Assembly (NCBI GenBank): GCA_016203765.1
Contig: JACQMB010000030.1
Span: 1 to 24,736 of the forward strand
DNA length: 24,736 nucleotides
Direction of reading: 5' to 3'
DNA from: Deltaproteobacteria bacterium
GTDB taxonomy: Bacteria; UBA10199; SPLOWO2-01-44-7
The position numbers and the translations under genes are program-made. Shown here piece by piece: positions 1 through 7,244 of this stretch. Position 1 is the stretch's first letter, and each line of letters opens with the position of its first letter. The notes beneath the pieces are model-generated. The model had not been told where the DNA came from, did no database searches, and worked only from the letters and a program-made list of their open reading frames with translations.

Positions 1-49
1 CGATGACGCATTGGGTTTTGAGGCCTTGGATGATTATTTTGTCGGTCAT
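1..49 (-). CDS. folB: Dihydroneopterin aldolase, N-terminal fragment (partial)
   Basis: Only the first 16 codons lie in the window; the gene runs off the left edge. The translation begins MTDKIIIQGLKTQCVI, which matches the usual start of bacterial dihydroneopterin aldolase (D-x-I-x-I-x-G-L followed by a V-I-G strand). The enzyme converts dihydroneopterin to 6-hydroxymethyl-dihydropterin in folate synthesis. The ATG overlaps the queD stop codon in an ATGA arrangement, so it is probably translated by coupling to queD. Lying behind a pterin-type SDR and queD supports a pterin/folate role. The catalytic residues lie outside the window, so the assignment rests on a short match plus context. Confidence 0.6.
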   Translation of the reverse strand, partial: MTDKIIIQGLKTQCVI

Positions 50-453
50 GGGCGATAGGTGGCGCAGGAATCGGGAGTCTCCCAGAGCCGGACCTCCTGG
101 ATCGGCAGGCCCATCTCTTTGGCCTCATTGAAAATCAGCCGGGCGATGTTTTCGGCGGTGGGGTTTTCCTTCAAAACAAAAAGAGGCTCATTCATTTCCC
201 TCAAAACGGGAAGGGCCGGGTCGCCTTCGTGCAAGATCATTCTGTGATCGAGTTTTTCATCAATCCACGTTTTGACGGCTTTCTTAATGTCGGTAAAATC
301 ATAGGCCATGCCGCGCCGGTCCAGGCTTTCGACAGCCAAGACCAATTCCACCTTGCCGTTATGGCCGTGCAGATGCCGGCACTTCCCCTCGTAGTGCAAT
401 AATCGGTGGCCGTAGCAAAAATCAATCTGTTTGATGACTTGATATTTAGGCAA
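46..453 (-). CDS. queD: 6-carboxytetrahydropterin synthase / PTPS family (QueD)
   Basis: Cytosolic zinc enzyme of the PTPS fold. QueD turns dihydroneopterin triphosphate into 6-carboxytetrahydropterin, the first committed step to queuosine and other 7-deazapurines. Visible signatures are a first zinc His (YGHRL), the catalytic Cys plus two zinc His in CRHLHGH (spacing C-x3-HGH, the QueD class rather than the PTPS-III class), YDFTDIK, the LDHRMI catalytic Asp/His region, ENPTAEN and a terminal WET block. I chose a TTG start at 453 because a GGAGGAAG Shine-Dalgarno sits 6-8 bases upstream and the overlap with the preceding SDR gene is then only 8 bases. An in-frame ATG at 468 is the main alternative. 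The divergent neighbour queE encodes the next pathway step. The stop overlaps the folB start. Confidence 0.88.
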   Translation of the reverse strand: MPKYQVIKQIDFCYGHRLLHYEGKCRHLHGHNGKVELVLAVESLDRRGMAYDFTDIKKAVKTWIDEKLDHRMILHEGDPALPVLREMNEPLFVLKENPTAENIARLIFNEAKEMGLPIQEVRLWETPDSCATYRP

Positions 454-1147
454 GGAGTCTTCCTCCATCGAGCAAAAAAACGGAGCCGGTGGCAAATTGG
501 GCCTCTTCTATCAAAAAGCAGACGGTCTTCGCAACCTCCTCCGGGTTTCCCCATCGTCTGAGCAGGGTTTTTTGGGCGGCCGCCTCTTTTTTTTCCTTGG
601 TGTAGCCTTCGGGAGGAAGGATGGGACCCAGGGAGACGGCATTGACCCGCACATAAGGGGCCGCTTCTTTAGCCAAAGCCTTGGTTAAAGCCGCGAGACC
701 GGCCTTGGAGACATTATAAGGAAGATATCCTTGGTGCGGTTTTTGAAACGCGGCATCCACCATATTAATGATGCATCCCTCTTTGCGGGCGGCCATTTTT
801 TTGGCAACCGCCTGGGCAAGGAAGAAGGGGGCCTTCAAGTTGATGTCCAGATGCCGGTCCCAATCGGCCTCGGTGATTTCAAAAAGGGGCGTTTTTTCAA
901 AAACGGCGGCGTTGTTGACCAGGATTTGGATCGGCCCAAGTTTGGCCTCCACCTCTTCAATCAATTTTTGAACGGCCTGCGGCCGGGTAAAGTCGGCTTG
1001 AAAATAGTTTCCTCCAGCATCCCCCTCCGGCCTTCGATGGCAGTGAACGGCCACGCGGGCCCCCTTGTGGGCCAGCATCCGGGAAATGGCCAAGCCGATC
1101 CGGCCGGCCCCGCCGGTGACCAAGGCTGTCTTGCCTTTTAGTTCCAT
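446..1147 (-). CDS. Pteridine reductase-like short-chain dehydrogenase (PTR1/FolM type)
   Basis: A 233-residue Rossmann-fold NAD(P)H oxidoreductase. The nucleotide-binding motif TGGAGRIG fits TGx3RxG, the variant seen in pteridine reductases (PTR1, FolM) rather than the usual TGx3GxG. NNAAVFEKT is the NNAG-like motif. The catalytic segment reads INMVDAAFQKPHQGYLPYN then SK: Asp replaces the usual catalytic Ser and the YxxxK pair is kept, as in PTR1. The C-terminus keeps the standard SDR pattern up to FLLDGG. It probably reduces a dihydro- or biopterin-type substrate, or supplies dihydrofolate reductase-like activity. It is the first gene of a minus-strand operon with queD and folB, which supports a pterin substrate. 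A generic SDR cannot be excluded from sequence alone. Confidence 0.82.
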   Translation of the reverse strand: MELKGKTALVTGGAGRIGLAISRMLAHKGARVAVHCHRRPEGDAGGNYFQADFTRPQAVQKLIEEVEAKLGPIQILVNNAAVFEKTPLFEITEADWDRHLDINLKAPFFLAQAVAKKMAARKEGCIINMVDAAFQKPHQGYLPYNVSKAGLAALTKALAKEAAPYVRVNAVSLGPILPPEGYTKEKKEAAAQKTLLRRWGNPEEVAKTVCFLIEEAQFATGSVFLLDGGRLLA

Positions 1148-1189
1148 GGTGTGCTTAAATATGCGTTTCGCGAAGGATCGTCAAGACCC

Positions 1190-1873
1190 ATGAAAATTTC
1201 CGAAATTTTTTATTCCATTCAGGGGGAGGGGAAAAATGCCGGCATGCCCGCCGTTTTTTTGCGGCTGGCAGAGTGCAATTTGCGCTGTGTCTGGTGCGAT
1301 ACCGACTACACCTGGAATTGGGAAAAATACAACCGGGAAAAAGAATCGAGGGAGCTTGCCGTGGAGCAGGTTTTGGAGGAGGTGCGGCGCCATCCCTGCC
1401 GGAACCTGGTGATGACCGGCGGGGAGCCCCTGCTTCAGCAAAAAGAGCTTGTCCAGCTGATGTCCAAACTCAAATCGGGGGGCTATTGGTTGGAAGTCGA
1501 AACCAATGCGACCCTTCTGCCGGCCAAAGAGTTTGATGATCTCGTCGATCAATACAACTGCTCCCCCAAACTAAAAAACTCAGGCCATCGGACGGAAGAA
1601 ATGGAAAAACCGAAGGCCCTGAAATTTTTTGGCGCTTCTCCCAAGGCCGTTTTTAAATTTGTCATCGCCGGCCCGGCTTGTCACCGGGAGGCGGACCGCT
1701 TCATCGAAAAATACGGCATCCCCAGGGAGAAGGTCTGGCTGATGCCGGAGGGAAAAACGTCGGCGGCCGTCCGAGAAAAACTGCGCCGGCTAACTCCCTT
1801 CTGTTTGGAGCGGGGGTTTCAACTCAGTGACCGGTTGCATCTCCACCTGTTTGGGAATAGAAGGGGAACATAA
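1190..1873 (+). CDS. queE: 7-carboxy-7-deazaguanine synthase (radical SAM, QueE)
   Basis: Radical SAM enzyme that converts 6-carboxytetrahydropterin to 7-carboxy-7-deazaguanine in queuosine precursor synthesis. It opens with MKISEIFYSIQGEG, the standard QueE N-terminus, followed by the cluster motif CNLRCVWCDT (Cx3Cx2C) and TGGEPLLQ for SAM binding. It ends with RLHLHLFGNRRGT, the family's usual terminus. The in-frame ATG 39 bases upstream (1151) would add an atypical extension and nearly touch the divergent SDR gene, so I place the start at 1190, giving 227 residues. It faces queD across a short intergenic gap, so two consecutive steps of one pathway are transcribed divergently. icd follows after 15 bases and is probably co-transcribed. 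Confidence 0.95.
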   Translation: MKISEIFYSIQGEGKNAGMPAVFLRLAECNLRCVWCDTDYTWNWEKYNREKESRELAVEQVLEEVRRHPCRNLVMTGGEPLLQQKELVQLMSKLKSGGYWLEVETNATLLPAKEFDDLVDQYNCSPKLKNSGHRTEEMEKPKALKFFGASPKAVFKFVIAGPACHREADRFIEKYGIPREKVWLMPEGKTSAAVREKLRRLTPFCLERGFQLSDRLHLHLFGNRRGT

Positions 1874-1888
1874 ATCAAGGAGGCAATC

Positions 1889-3232
1889 ATGGCTCAGTTC
1901 CAACACGTCAAAATTCCCAAAGGTGATCTGATTCAAGTTGCCAAGGGGCAGGTGACCGCCGGTAACCGCCCGATCATCGGGGTGTTGCGGGGAGATGGGA
2001 TCGGTCTGGATATCACCCCCGTGATGCAGGCAGTGACGGCGGCGGCGGTGAAGAAGGCCTTCGGCGGTCAAAGGGAAATAGTCTGGTGCTCGCTTTATGC
2101 AGGTCTGGAGGGACTGCAAAAATACGGGGAGGTCCTTCCCCCGGAGACGATCGAGGCCATCCAATACCTGAAAGTGGCGATCAAAGGGCCTTTTACCACT
2201 CCGATCGGGGAGGAGACCCATGTTTGTTTGCATTGTGCTCATCAGCAAAACCATGGGAAAAAATGCGACCAATGCGGCAAGACCGACGGGGTGACCAAGC
2301 GGTTTCGCTCCATCAATGTCGGTTTAAGACAGGCCATGGATTTGTACGCCTGTGTCCGGCCCATTCGCTATTTTGAGGGGGTCCCCTCTCCCAACAAATA
2401 CGCCGATCAGGTCAATTTTATCATTTTTAGGGAAAACACGGAGGATGTCTATGCCGGTCACGACTTTGAACGGGGCTCCGAAGTTGCCGAGGCAATCATC
2501 CGCCTGGTGAAGGAAAAGACTGGGCGGACGATTCGTCCCGACAGCGGCATTGGGGTAAAACCGATCTCGGTGACCGGGACCAAAAGGCTGGTTCGCAAGG
2601 CGATTGCGTGGGGCATCGCGCAAGGATTGCCCTCAGTAACACTGGTGCACAAGGGGAATATCATGAAATTCACCGAAGGCTCTTTTTGCAAATGGGGCTA
2701 CGAAGTGGCGAAAGAGGAGTTCGGCGACAAAACCGTTTCAGAAAAAGTTTTTTGGGAGGAATTGGGCGGCAAGATGCCGCCTGGCAAAATTTTGATCAAG
2801 GACCGGATTGCCGATTCGATCTTTCAGCAGATTCAGACCCGTCCGGAAGAGTACAGCGTTCTTGCCCTCCCCAATTTGAACGGCGATTATCTCTCCGACG
2901 CGGCCATTGCCCTGGTCGGCGGCTTGGGGCTTGGGCCCGGAGCCAACATCGGCGACACAGCGGCCCTCTTTGAAGCAACCCACGGGACGGCCCCCAAATA
3001 CGCGGGACAGGACAAGGTCAATCCCGGTTCGATCATTTTATCGGCCGGCATGATGCTGGAGCATATGGGTTGGAAGGAGGCCTCTTCCTGCATTGTCAAA
3101 GGGATGGAAAGGGCCATCAAGGACGGATATGTGACCTACGACTTGGCCCGGTTGATGCGCGCCGAGGGGAGAAAAGAGGTGAAGGAACTCTCCTGTTCCG
3201 GTTTTGGTCAAGCCATTATCGAGCGGATGTAG
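1889..3232 (+). CDS. icd: NADP-type isocitrate dehydrogenase with four-cysteine insertion
   Basis: TCA-cycle enzyme oxidising isocitrate to 2-oxoglutarate and CO2. The 447 residues align along their length with the E. coli Icd type: GDGIG near residue 35, AIKGPFTTP, RSINVGLRQ (Ser141, equivalent to the AceK-phosphorylated Ser113), DLYACVRPIRY, FRENTEDVYAG, TLVHKGNIMKFTEG, NLNGDYLSDA and ATHGTAPKYAGQDKVNPGS. It is about 30 residues longer than E. coli Icd. The excess lies in one insert at roughly residues 108-138, between the TTPIG loop and the phosphorylation loop, and it holds CLHC (113-116) and CDQC (126-129), which looks like a small zinc ribbon. A strong AAGGAGG Shine-Dalgarno precedes the ATG. 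The gene converges on the cytochrome gene at 3247 with a 14-base gap. Confidence 0.95.
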   Translation: MAQFQHVKIPKGDLIQVAKGQVTAGNRPIIGVLRGDGIGLDITPVMQAVTAAAVKKAFGGQREIVWCSLYAGLEGLQKYGEVLPPETIEAIQYLKVAIKGPFTTPIGEETHVCLHCAHQQNHGKKCDQCGKTDGVTKRFRSINVGLRQAMDLYACVRPIRYFEGVPSPNKYADQVNFIIFRENTEDVYAGHDFERGSEVAEAIIRLVKEKTGRTIRPDSGIGVKPISVTGTKRLVRKAIAWGIAQGLPSVTLVHKGNIMKFTEGSFCKWGYEVAKEEFGDKTVSEKVFWEELGGKMPPGKILIKDRIADSIFQQIQTRPEEYSVLALPNLNGDYLSDAAIALVGGLGLGPGANIGDTAALFEATHGTAPKYAGQDKVNPGSIILSAGMMLEHMGWKEASSCIVKGMERAIKDGYVTYDLARLMRAEGRKEVKELSCSGFGQAIIERM

Positions 3233-3246
3233 CGGCCGCTCGAAAT

Positions 3247-3543
3247 CTATTTTCTCAAACCCATCACGTAGTCGACCAGGGCGGCCCGCTCTTCTTCCGT
3301 TCCCTTGAAGGCCGGCATCGCCGATTTGGGATTGGCCGCCTTGGGGTCTTTCAGGAATTTGTCCATGGCCGCCTTGTCCAGTTTGCTGGTCGCGAGGTCG
3401 CCCCCCATCTTGCCGGCCCCGTGGCAGGCGAAGCACATCTTCTTTTTAAAGAGGGCCTCCCCCGCGCCATCCGCCCGGGCGGTTAGGCTGGAAAACAAAA
3501 CCACGCTTCCTGCAAAAAACATCACCGCAAGAAGTTTTTTCAT
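3247..3543 (-). CDS. Periplasmic monohaem class I cytochrome c
   Basis: A 98-residue precursor: an N-terminal Lys-Lys and hydrophobic signal peptide ending near TARA-DG, then a compact cytochrome c domain with the haem site CFACH (Cys37, Cys40, His41) and a likely distal Met ligand in SAMPAF. The C-terminal helix (EEERAALVDYVMGLRK) is typical of small soluble class I cytochromes. An AGGAG Shine-Dalgarno lies 7 bases before the ATG. It follows the Cyc2-like cytochrome-porin gene by 29 bases on the same strand. That suggests it is the periplasmic partner of the fusion, as small periplasmic cytochromes are proposed to be for Cyc2 in iron oxidisers. The partnership is inferred from position only. 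Confidence 0.9.
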   Translation of the reverse strand: MKKLLAVMFFAGSVVLFSSLTARADGAGEALFKKKMCFACHGAGKMGGDLATSKLDKAAMDKFLKDPKAANPKSAMPAFKGTEEERAALVDYVMGLRK

Positions 3544-3572
3544 ATTTTTGCTCCTATTCCATCCTCTCTCAT

Positions 3573-4823
3573 TTAAAACACAATCTGCAATTCCCCGGTC
3601 ACGCTGTGTCCCAAATTACGGGCCGCGTTATCGGTCGCCTGGTATTCCAGCGTCGTGCGGAAATAGTCCAGGAATTGCCAGACAAAGGCGCTGGTTCCCG
3701 TCCATGTCCTTCGCGTGCCGCTCGCCGCTTCCGCCATATCCGTCGGTTCAATGTAGTCAAACCGGCCGACGAGGTAAAGATCACCCGTAACTTTTTGGTC
3801 CAATTCGGCAAAGGCGGACCAGGAGGCGCTGTTGGCGGCGGTAATCAAGGCGGCCGTGGCGGTCCCAATCCCGTTGATAAACTGGTTGTCCACGCCGTAA
3901 CTCCCTCCGATCAGCGGCTTCAGCCCGATGGTGTCGAAGAAATAGTCGGCGAACAGATAAAAACGGTTGTATTGAGCGTTGCCCGCGCCGGTGATATTGG
4001 TCGCGGCATTGTTTTGTGGAACAGGGGCCCTCCCGTTGATGTAGAGGGCGGAAACGCTTCCATCGTGCTCGGGAAGCATGTATTCCAGCAGAACGCCGAC
4101 ATCCTTCGCCTTGTTGGGGTCATTGTCGTTCAAGACGCTTCCCCCCGCGGCAGTGATACCGTTGCTGACCTGAACCAGGCCGGTAAAATTATTGATCGAG
4201 CCGCCCATTTCCACGGCCGCGCCGTCATGCTGTAGCCTGAATCCGTTTATGCGGGTGCTGACGGCGGAAGGTCTCGAAAGGGCGATCCCCCGGTCGAGTC
4301 CGCCAAAGCCGACACCTGAAAACTGGTGCATCTGGCCGAGACGCATGAAGAAGAATTTGTCGGATTCGCCAAAGTTGAGAAGAATCTGTCCCACTTCCAG
4401 GAAGGCGTTCCCCGCGGAGGGCTCGAACGGGAGTTCAAAAAAGAAACCGGCGTTTCGGGCCACGGAGCCGGTATAAAACAGAGTGACATCATGCATTTGC
4501 AAATCAAAATTGGTGGTCGCGCCCGGGGTTTTGCCGTAAACAATGCGCGGCCGGCCGCGCGCCCCGAAATAGTTGGTGAACTTTGCCAGCTCTTCGGCGT
4601 TGATTTTTGTTTCGGCGCTGTCAAATTCGTCGGGCAGTTTGTAGCCGAGCCTGCGGAATTTATGTCCCATGGCATTGAGCCGGGGATTCATCGTGTGACA
4701 CATGGAGCAATCCGCATTGTATTTGCGGGCCCATGCGGGAATGGCCTTGGCCTCTTTGGCGGGATAGAGCCAGACGGCCAGCAAGGCGAGACTGCTTACC
4801 GCGGCAATTGGAATTTTTTTCAT
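3573..4823 (-). CDS. Cyc2-like monohaem cytochrome-porin fusion, outer membrane
   Basis: A 416-residue protein with a signal peptide (cleavage near AKA-IP, residue 27), one haem site CSMCH (39-43) and then about 340 residues of alternating polar/hydrophobic, aromatic-rich strands ending in GELQIVF, the terminal-Phe signature of outer-membrane barrels. The haem region (PAWARKYNADCSMCH, then PRLNAMGHKFRRLGYKLP) has the architecture of Cyc2 and related cytochrome-porins: ARK-x-n-C-x-x-C-H-T, an FG/MG-x-x-F/FRR step and GY. Total length is near that of Cyc2. Such fusions carry electrons across the outer membrane without separate subunits. An AAGGGGGG Shine-Dalgarno precedes the ATG, and a CRP/FNR-like palindrome and promoter lie upstream. 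Whether it oxidises iron, reduces an acceptor or does neither cannot be decided from sequence; the barrel assignment is by pattern. Confidence 0.8.
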   Translation of the reverse strand: MKKIPIAAVSSLALLAVWLYPAKEAKAIPAWARKYNADCSMCHTMNPRLNAMGHKFRRLGYKLPDEFDSAETKINAEELAKFTNYFGARGRPRIVYGKTPGATTNFDLQMHDVTLFYTGSVARNAGFFFELPFEPSAGNAFLEVGQILLNFGESDKFFFMRLGQMHQFSGVGFGGLDRGIALSRPSAVSTRINGFRLQHDGAAVEMGGSINNFTGLVQVSNGITAAGGSVLNDNDPNKAKDVGVLLEYMLPEHDGSVSALYINGRAPVPQNNAATNITGAGNAQYNRFYLFADYFFDTIGLKPLIGGSYGVDNQFINGIGTATAALITAANSASWSAFAELDQKVTGDLYLVGRFDYIEPTDMAEAASGTRRTWTGTSAFVWQFLDYFRTTLEYQATDNAARNLGHSVTGELQIVF

Positions 4824-4855
4824 AACCCCCCCTTGTTTATTTGATTGGTGTTCCC

Positions 4856-4884
4856 TTTTTAAGATACCGCCCGCGCGTTGGCAA
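4856..4884 (-). promoter_or_regulatory. Predicted promoter of the Cyc2-like operon
   Basis: On the minus strand there is a -35 element TTGCCA (4884-4879, five of six consensus bases), a 17-base spacer and a -10 element TAAAAA (4861-4856, four of six). Transcription would start near 4849, leaving a leader of about 26 bases that contains the AAGGGGGG ribosome-binding site. The -10 match is only moderate, but the spacing is ideal and a palindrome abuts the -35. Confidence 0.45.
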
Positions 4885-4900
4885 GCTGATACAAATCAGC
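4885..4900 (-). promoter_or_regulatory. CRP/FNR-family-like operator upstream of the Cyc2-like gene
   Basis: A perfect 6-base inverted repeat, GCTGAT and ATCAGC around a 4-base spacer, contains TGAT-N4-ATCA, the core of the FNR consensus TTGAT-N4-ATCAA. Its centre is about 43 bases upstream of the predicted start and it abuts the -35 element, the geometry of class II activation. No T-run follows on either strand, so a terminator is less likely. The same core occurs upstream of the other outer-membrane operon (12947-12958). Confidence 0.45.
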
Positions 4901-4922
4901 CTCTTCGACGATTTTGATCAGT

Positions 4923-5228
4923 CTATTTCCCCTCTTTCGCCGGTTCGCCGGCGTCCGGCGTCATCATCATCTGCATATGGGTTTTGTGCCAGTCTTTTCC
5001 ATATTGGGAGCGGCAGCATTTTTTGATTGTCAGATAACCGATGCAGAGCAAACCCAAGGCCGCCACGACGGATATTAAAATCCCAAGGAATTTCCCCCAC
5101 TTGGGGCATTTTGGGTCCTGTCTGGCCTGGAGGCAGATCCAGTAGCCAAAACCCAGCGTGATGAGGCCTGCGAAGACGGCGAGGTGCGGACCGAACGAGG
5201 ACAATCCGTGATAAGCAAAAGCAACCAT
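4923..5228 (-). CDS. Small two-helix membrane protein, unknown function
   Basis: I do not recognise this 101-residue protein. It has two hydrophobic segments (about residues 15-33 and 47-67) joined by a short Cys/Lys-containing loop (QARQDPKCPKWGK). After the second helix there is a Cys-Cys pair (KKCCRS), then a soluble tail with a His/Met-rich patch (WHKTHMQMMM) and an acidic/Lys end. Five cysteines and the His/Met patch could bind metal, but that is a guess. The ATG has a GGGGGAG Shine-Dalgarno 2-3 bases upstream. It is divergent from ccmF across 120 bases and upstream of the Cyc2-like gene on the same strand, with a separate predicted promoter between them. Confidence 0.72.
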   Translation of the reverse strand: MVAFAYHGLSSFGPHLAVFAGLITLGFGYWICLQARQDPKCPKWGKFLGILISVVAALGLLCIGYLTIKKCCRSQYGKDWHKTHMQMMMTPDAGEPAKEGK

Positions 5229-5348
5229 AACTCCCCCTTTCTTTTTTTGTTTGTGGACTCTTTTTTAAGGCAAATTCAAGAAATTACAAGGATATTTTTC
5301 AACCGATGGCCTTGCTTTTGGATTTCGTTTGTGCGACACGGCCGTTGC

Positions 5349-7244
5349 ATGAGTTGGTTTGGTCAGGCGTGCATTTTTTTATGTTTGGGGGCCTCCCTCT
5401 TTGGAATGGCGGCGGCCTGCTTGCGTCGCCTTCAAATCGCCAGGGGGGTCGTCTATCTCAATTTTTTTCTGATGACCTTTGCAAACCTGGGGATGATCTA
5501 TGCCCTGGTGACCAACGACTTCAGCGTCAGCTATGTCGCCCAGGTGGGGGCAAAAGAGACGCCGAGGATTTTTGCCGCGGTCTCGCTCTGGAGTTCGCTC
5601 GAGGGCTCGATCCTGTTTTGGGGATGGGTCTTGTCGGTCTATTCGGCCCTTTGCGCCTACTGCTACCGCGGCCGTTTTTCGGAATGGATGCCGTGGGTCC
5701 TGTTCACCCTTTTGGCCATCGCCGCATTCTTTTTTCTGGTCCTGGCCTTTCCGGCCAATCCGTTTCATCTGGTTTCGCCGGCTCCGGAAAACGGTCCCGG
5801 CCCCAATCCCCTTTTGCAAAACCATTGGCTGATGGCCCTCCACCCGCCTATGCTCTATCTGGGCTATGTCGGAATGAGCGTCCCGTTTGCCTTTGCCGTG
5901 GCCAGCGTGGTCGCCGGCCGGTTGGAACAAAGCTGGGTTGCGATTACGCGCAAGTGGTTTTTGATCGCCTGGATGTTTTTGTCGACCGCCATTGTTCTGG
6001 GGGCCTGGTGGTCCTACGCCGTGTTGGGTTGGGGGGGGTACTGGGCCTGGGACCCGGTCGAGAACGCCAGCTTTATGCCGTGGCTGACCGGGACCGCCTT
6101 TCTCCATTCGATCATGGTGGAGGAGCGCCGCGGGATGCTGAAAATTTGGAATCTTGGACTAATCATCATCACCTTCCTGCTCACCATCCTGGGAACCTTT
6201 CTGACCCGAAGCGGTGTTTTGGACAGCGTCCATTCCTTTACTGAATCAGAGATCGGCCACTATTTTTTGGCGGCGATCGTCGTTGCCCTGGCCGTCTCCG
6301 CGGCCCTGTTGATTTGGAAGGCCGACCGGCTTAAAAGCGGGGGGAAACTCGATTCCATCTGGAGCCGCGAGAGCGCCTTTCTTTTCAACAATCTTTTGTT
6401 CGTCTGTTTTTGCTTTGTGGTTTTACTTGGGACCCTTTACCCGTTGATCGTGGAGGCGGTTCGCGGCGTCAAAATCACCGTGGGGGAACCCTTCTTCAAT
6501 CAGATGACGACCCCCTTGGCCCTCCTCATTCTTTTACTGATGGCGGTGGGTGTTTTGCTTCCATGGGGAAAGGGCGATTCCAAACTTCTCCTTAAAAAAA
6601 CTGCGGTTCCTTTACTGCTCCTGCCGCCGGTACTGGCGTGGGCCTATCATTCCGGCATTCAAAAACCGCTTGTGCTGGCCGCCGTCGGCGCGGCCTGCTT
6701 TTCCTTTTCCATCATGAAGATAGAGATGGTTCGTGTTTTTTTGCGGGAGAAAAGGCTCTTTTCCCTAAACCCCCGGCGTTACGGCGGATTCGTCGTTCAC
6801 ACCGGCATTCTTCTGATTGTGCTTGGGGTGGCCATTTCCAAAAACTACCAGGAAGAACGTCAGGTGACTTTGAAGCCGGGCGAGACTTTTGAAATGGGCT
6901 CGTATCAGATTAAGCTGGGCCGCCTCTTCGGCAATCCCAAGCCACAGCGCTTTGAGGTCATCGCTTTCACTGCCCTGTTCAAAAACGGGAAGCCGCTGAA
7001 GTTTTTGGAGCCGAAACTCAACTTTTATCCCATGAATCGGGAACCGATCGGCTCGCCGGCGGTCTATTCCTCCTGGAAGGAGGATTTTTATTTGACTCTG
7101 ATGGCCTTTGAACACAAGGATTTTCAGGCGACCCTGCGGGTGATGCGCACGCCGGCGGTTTCCTGGATTTGGACCGGCGGAGGCATCATTATTTTGGGTG
7201 TGTTGATAGCCATCGGCATGAAAAAAGAGGAGACGGTTGCATGA
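5349..7244 (+). CDS. ccmF: Cytochrome c haem lyase subunit CcmF
   Basis: Polytopic inner-membrane protein of System I cytochrome c maturation (CcmF/NrfE/CycK family), which moves haem from CcmE to apocytochromes. The tryptophan-rich haem-handling motif WGGYWAWDPVENASFMPWL is present, preceded by conserved ALHPPMLYLGYVG (a periplasmic His). A second conserved region has HTGILLIVLGVAISKNYQ followed by a periplasmic domain, and the protein ends with a final membrane helix and GMKKEETVA. At 631 residues it is close to E. coli CcmF (647). I start at ATG 5349 (MSWFGQACIF); upstream in-frame starts would overlap the divergent gene at 5228, and a GTG at 5331 is also possible. The stop overlaps the ccmG start. 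Its presence fits the many c-type cytochromes here. Confidence 0.95.
   Translation: MSWFGQACIFLCLGASLFGMAAACLRRLQIARGVVYLNFFLMTFANLGMIYALVTNDFSVSYVAQVGAKETPRIFAAVSLWSSLEGSILFWGWVLSVYSALCAYCYRGRFSEWMPWVLFTLLAIAAFFFLVLAFPANPFHLVSPAPENGPGPNPLLQNHWLMALHPPMLYLGYVGMSVPFAFAVASVVAGRLEQSWVAITRKWFLIAWMFLSTAIVLGAWWSYAVLGWGGYWAWDPVENASFMPWLTGTAFLHSIMVEERRGMLKIWNLGLIIITFLLTILGTFLTRSGVLDSVHSFTESEIGHYFLAAIVVALAVSAALLIWKADRLKSGGKLDSIWSRESAFLFNNLLFVCFCFVVLLGTLYPLIVEAVRGVKITVGEPFFNQMTTPLALLILLLMAVGVLLPWGKGDSKLLLKKTAVPLLLLPPVLAWAYHSGIQKPLVLAAVGAACFSFSIMKIEMVRVFLREKRLFSLNPRRYGGFVVHTGILLIVLGVAISKNYQEERQVTLKPGETFEMGSYQIKLGRLFGNPKPQRFEVIAFTALFKNGKPLKFLEPKLNFYPMNREPIGSPAVYSSWKEDFYLTLMAFEHKDFQATLRVMRTPAVSWIWTGGGIIILGVLIAIGMKKEETVA

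Noticed and set aside
4885..4900. Inverted repeat as a rho-independent terminator for the small membrane gene
   Set aside because: The stem is only 6 bases with no T-run on either strand; its position beside a -35 fits an operator better.
5184..5348. Longer ccmF with a start at 5184
   Set aside because: It would overlap the divergent small membrane gene and adds a non-homologous extension; ATG 5349 gives a normal family length.
5306..6244. A 312-codon frame inside ccmF
   Set aside because: The ccmF frame carries all conserved motifs; this one is low-complexity with no domain.
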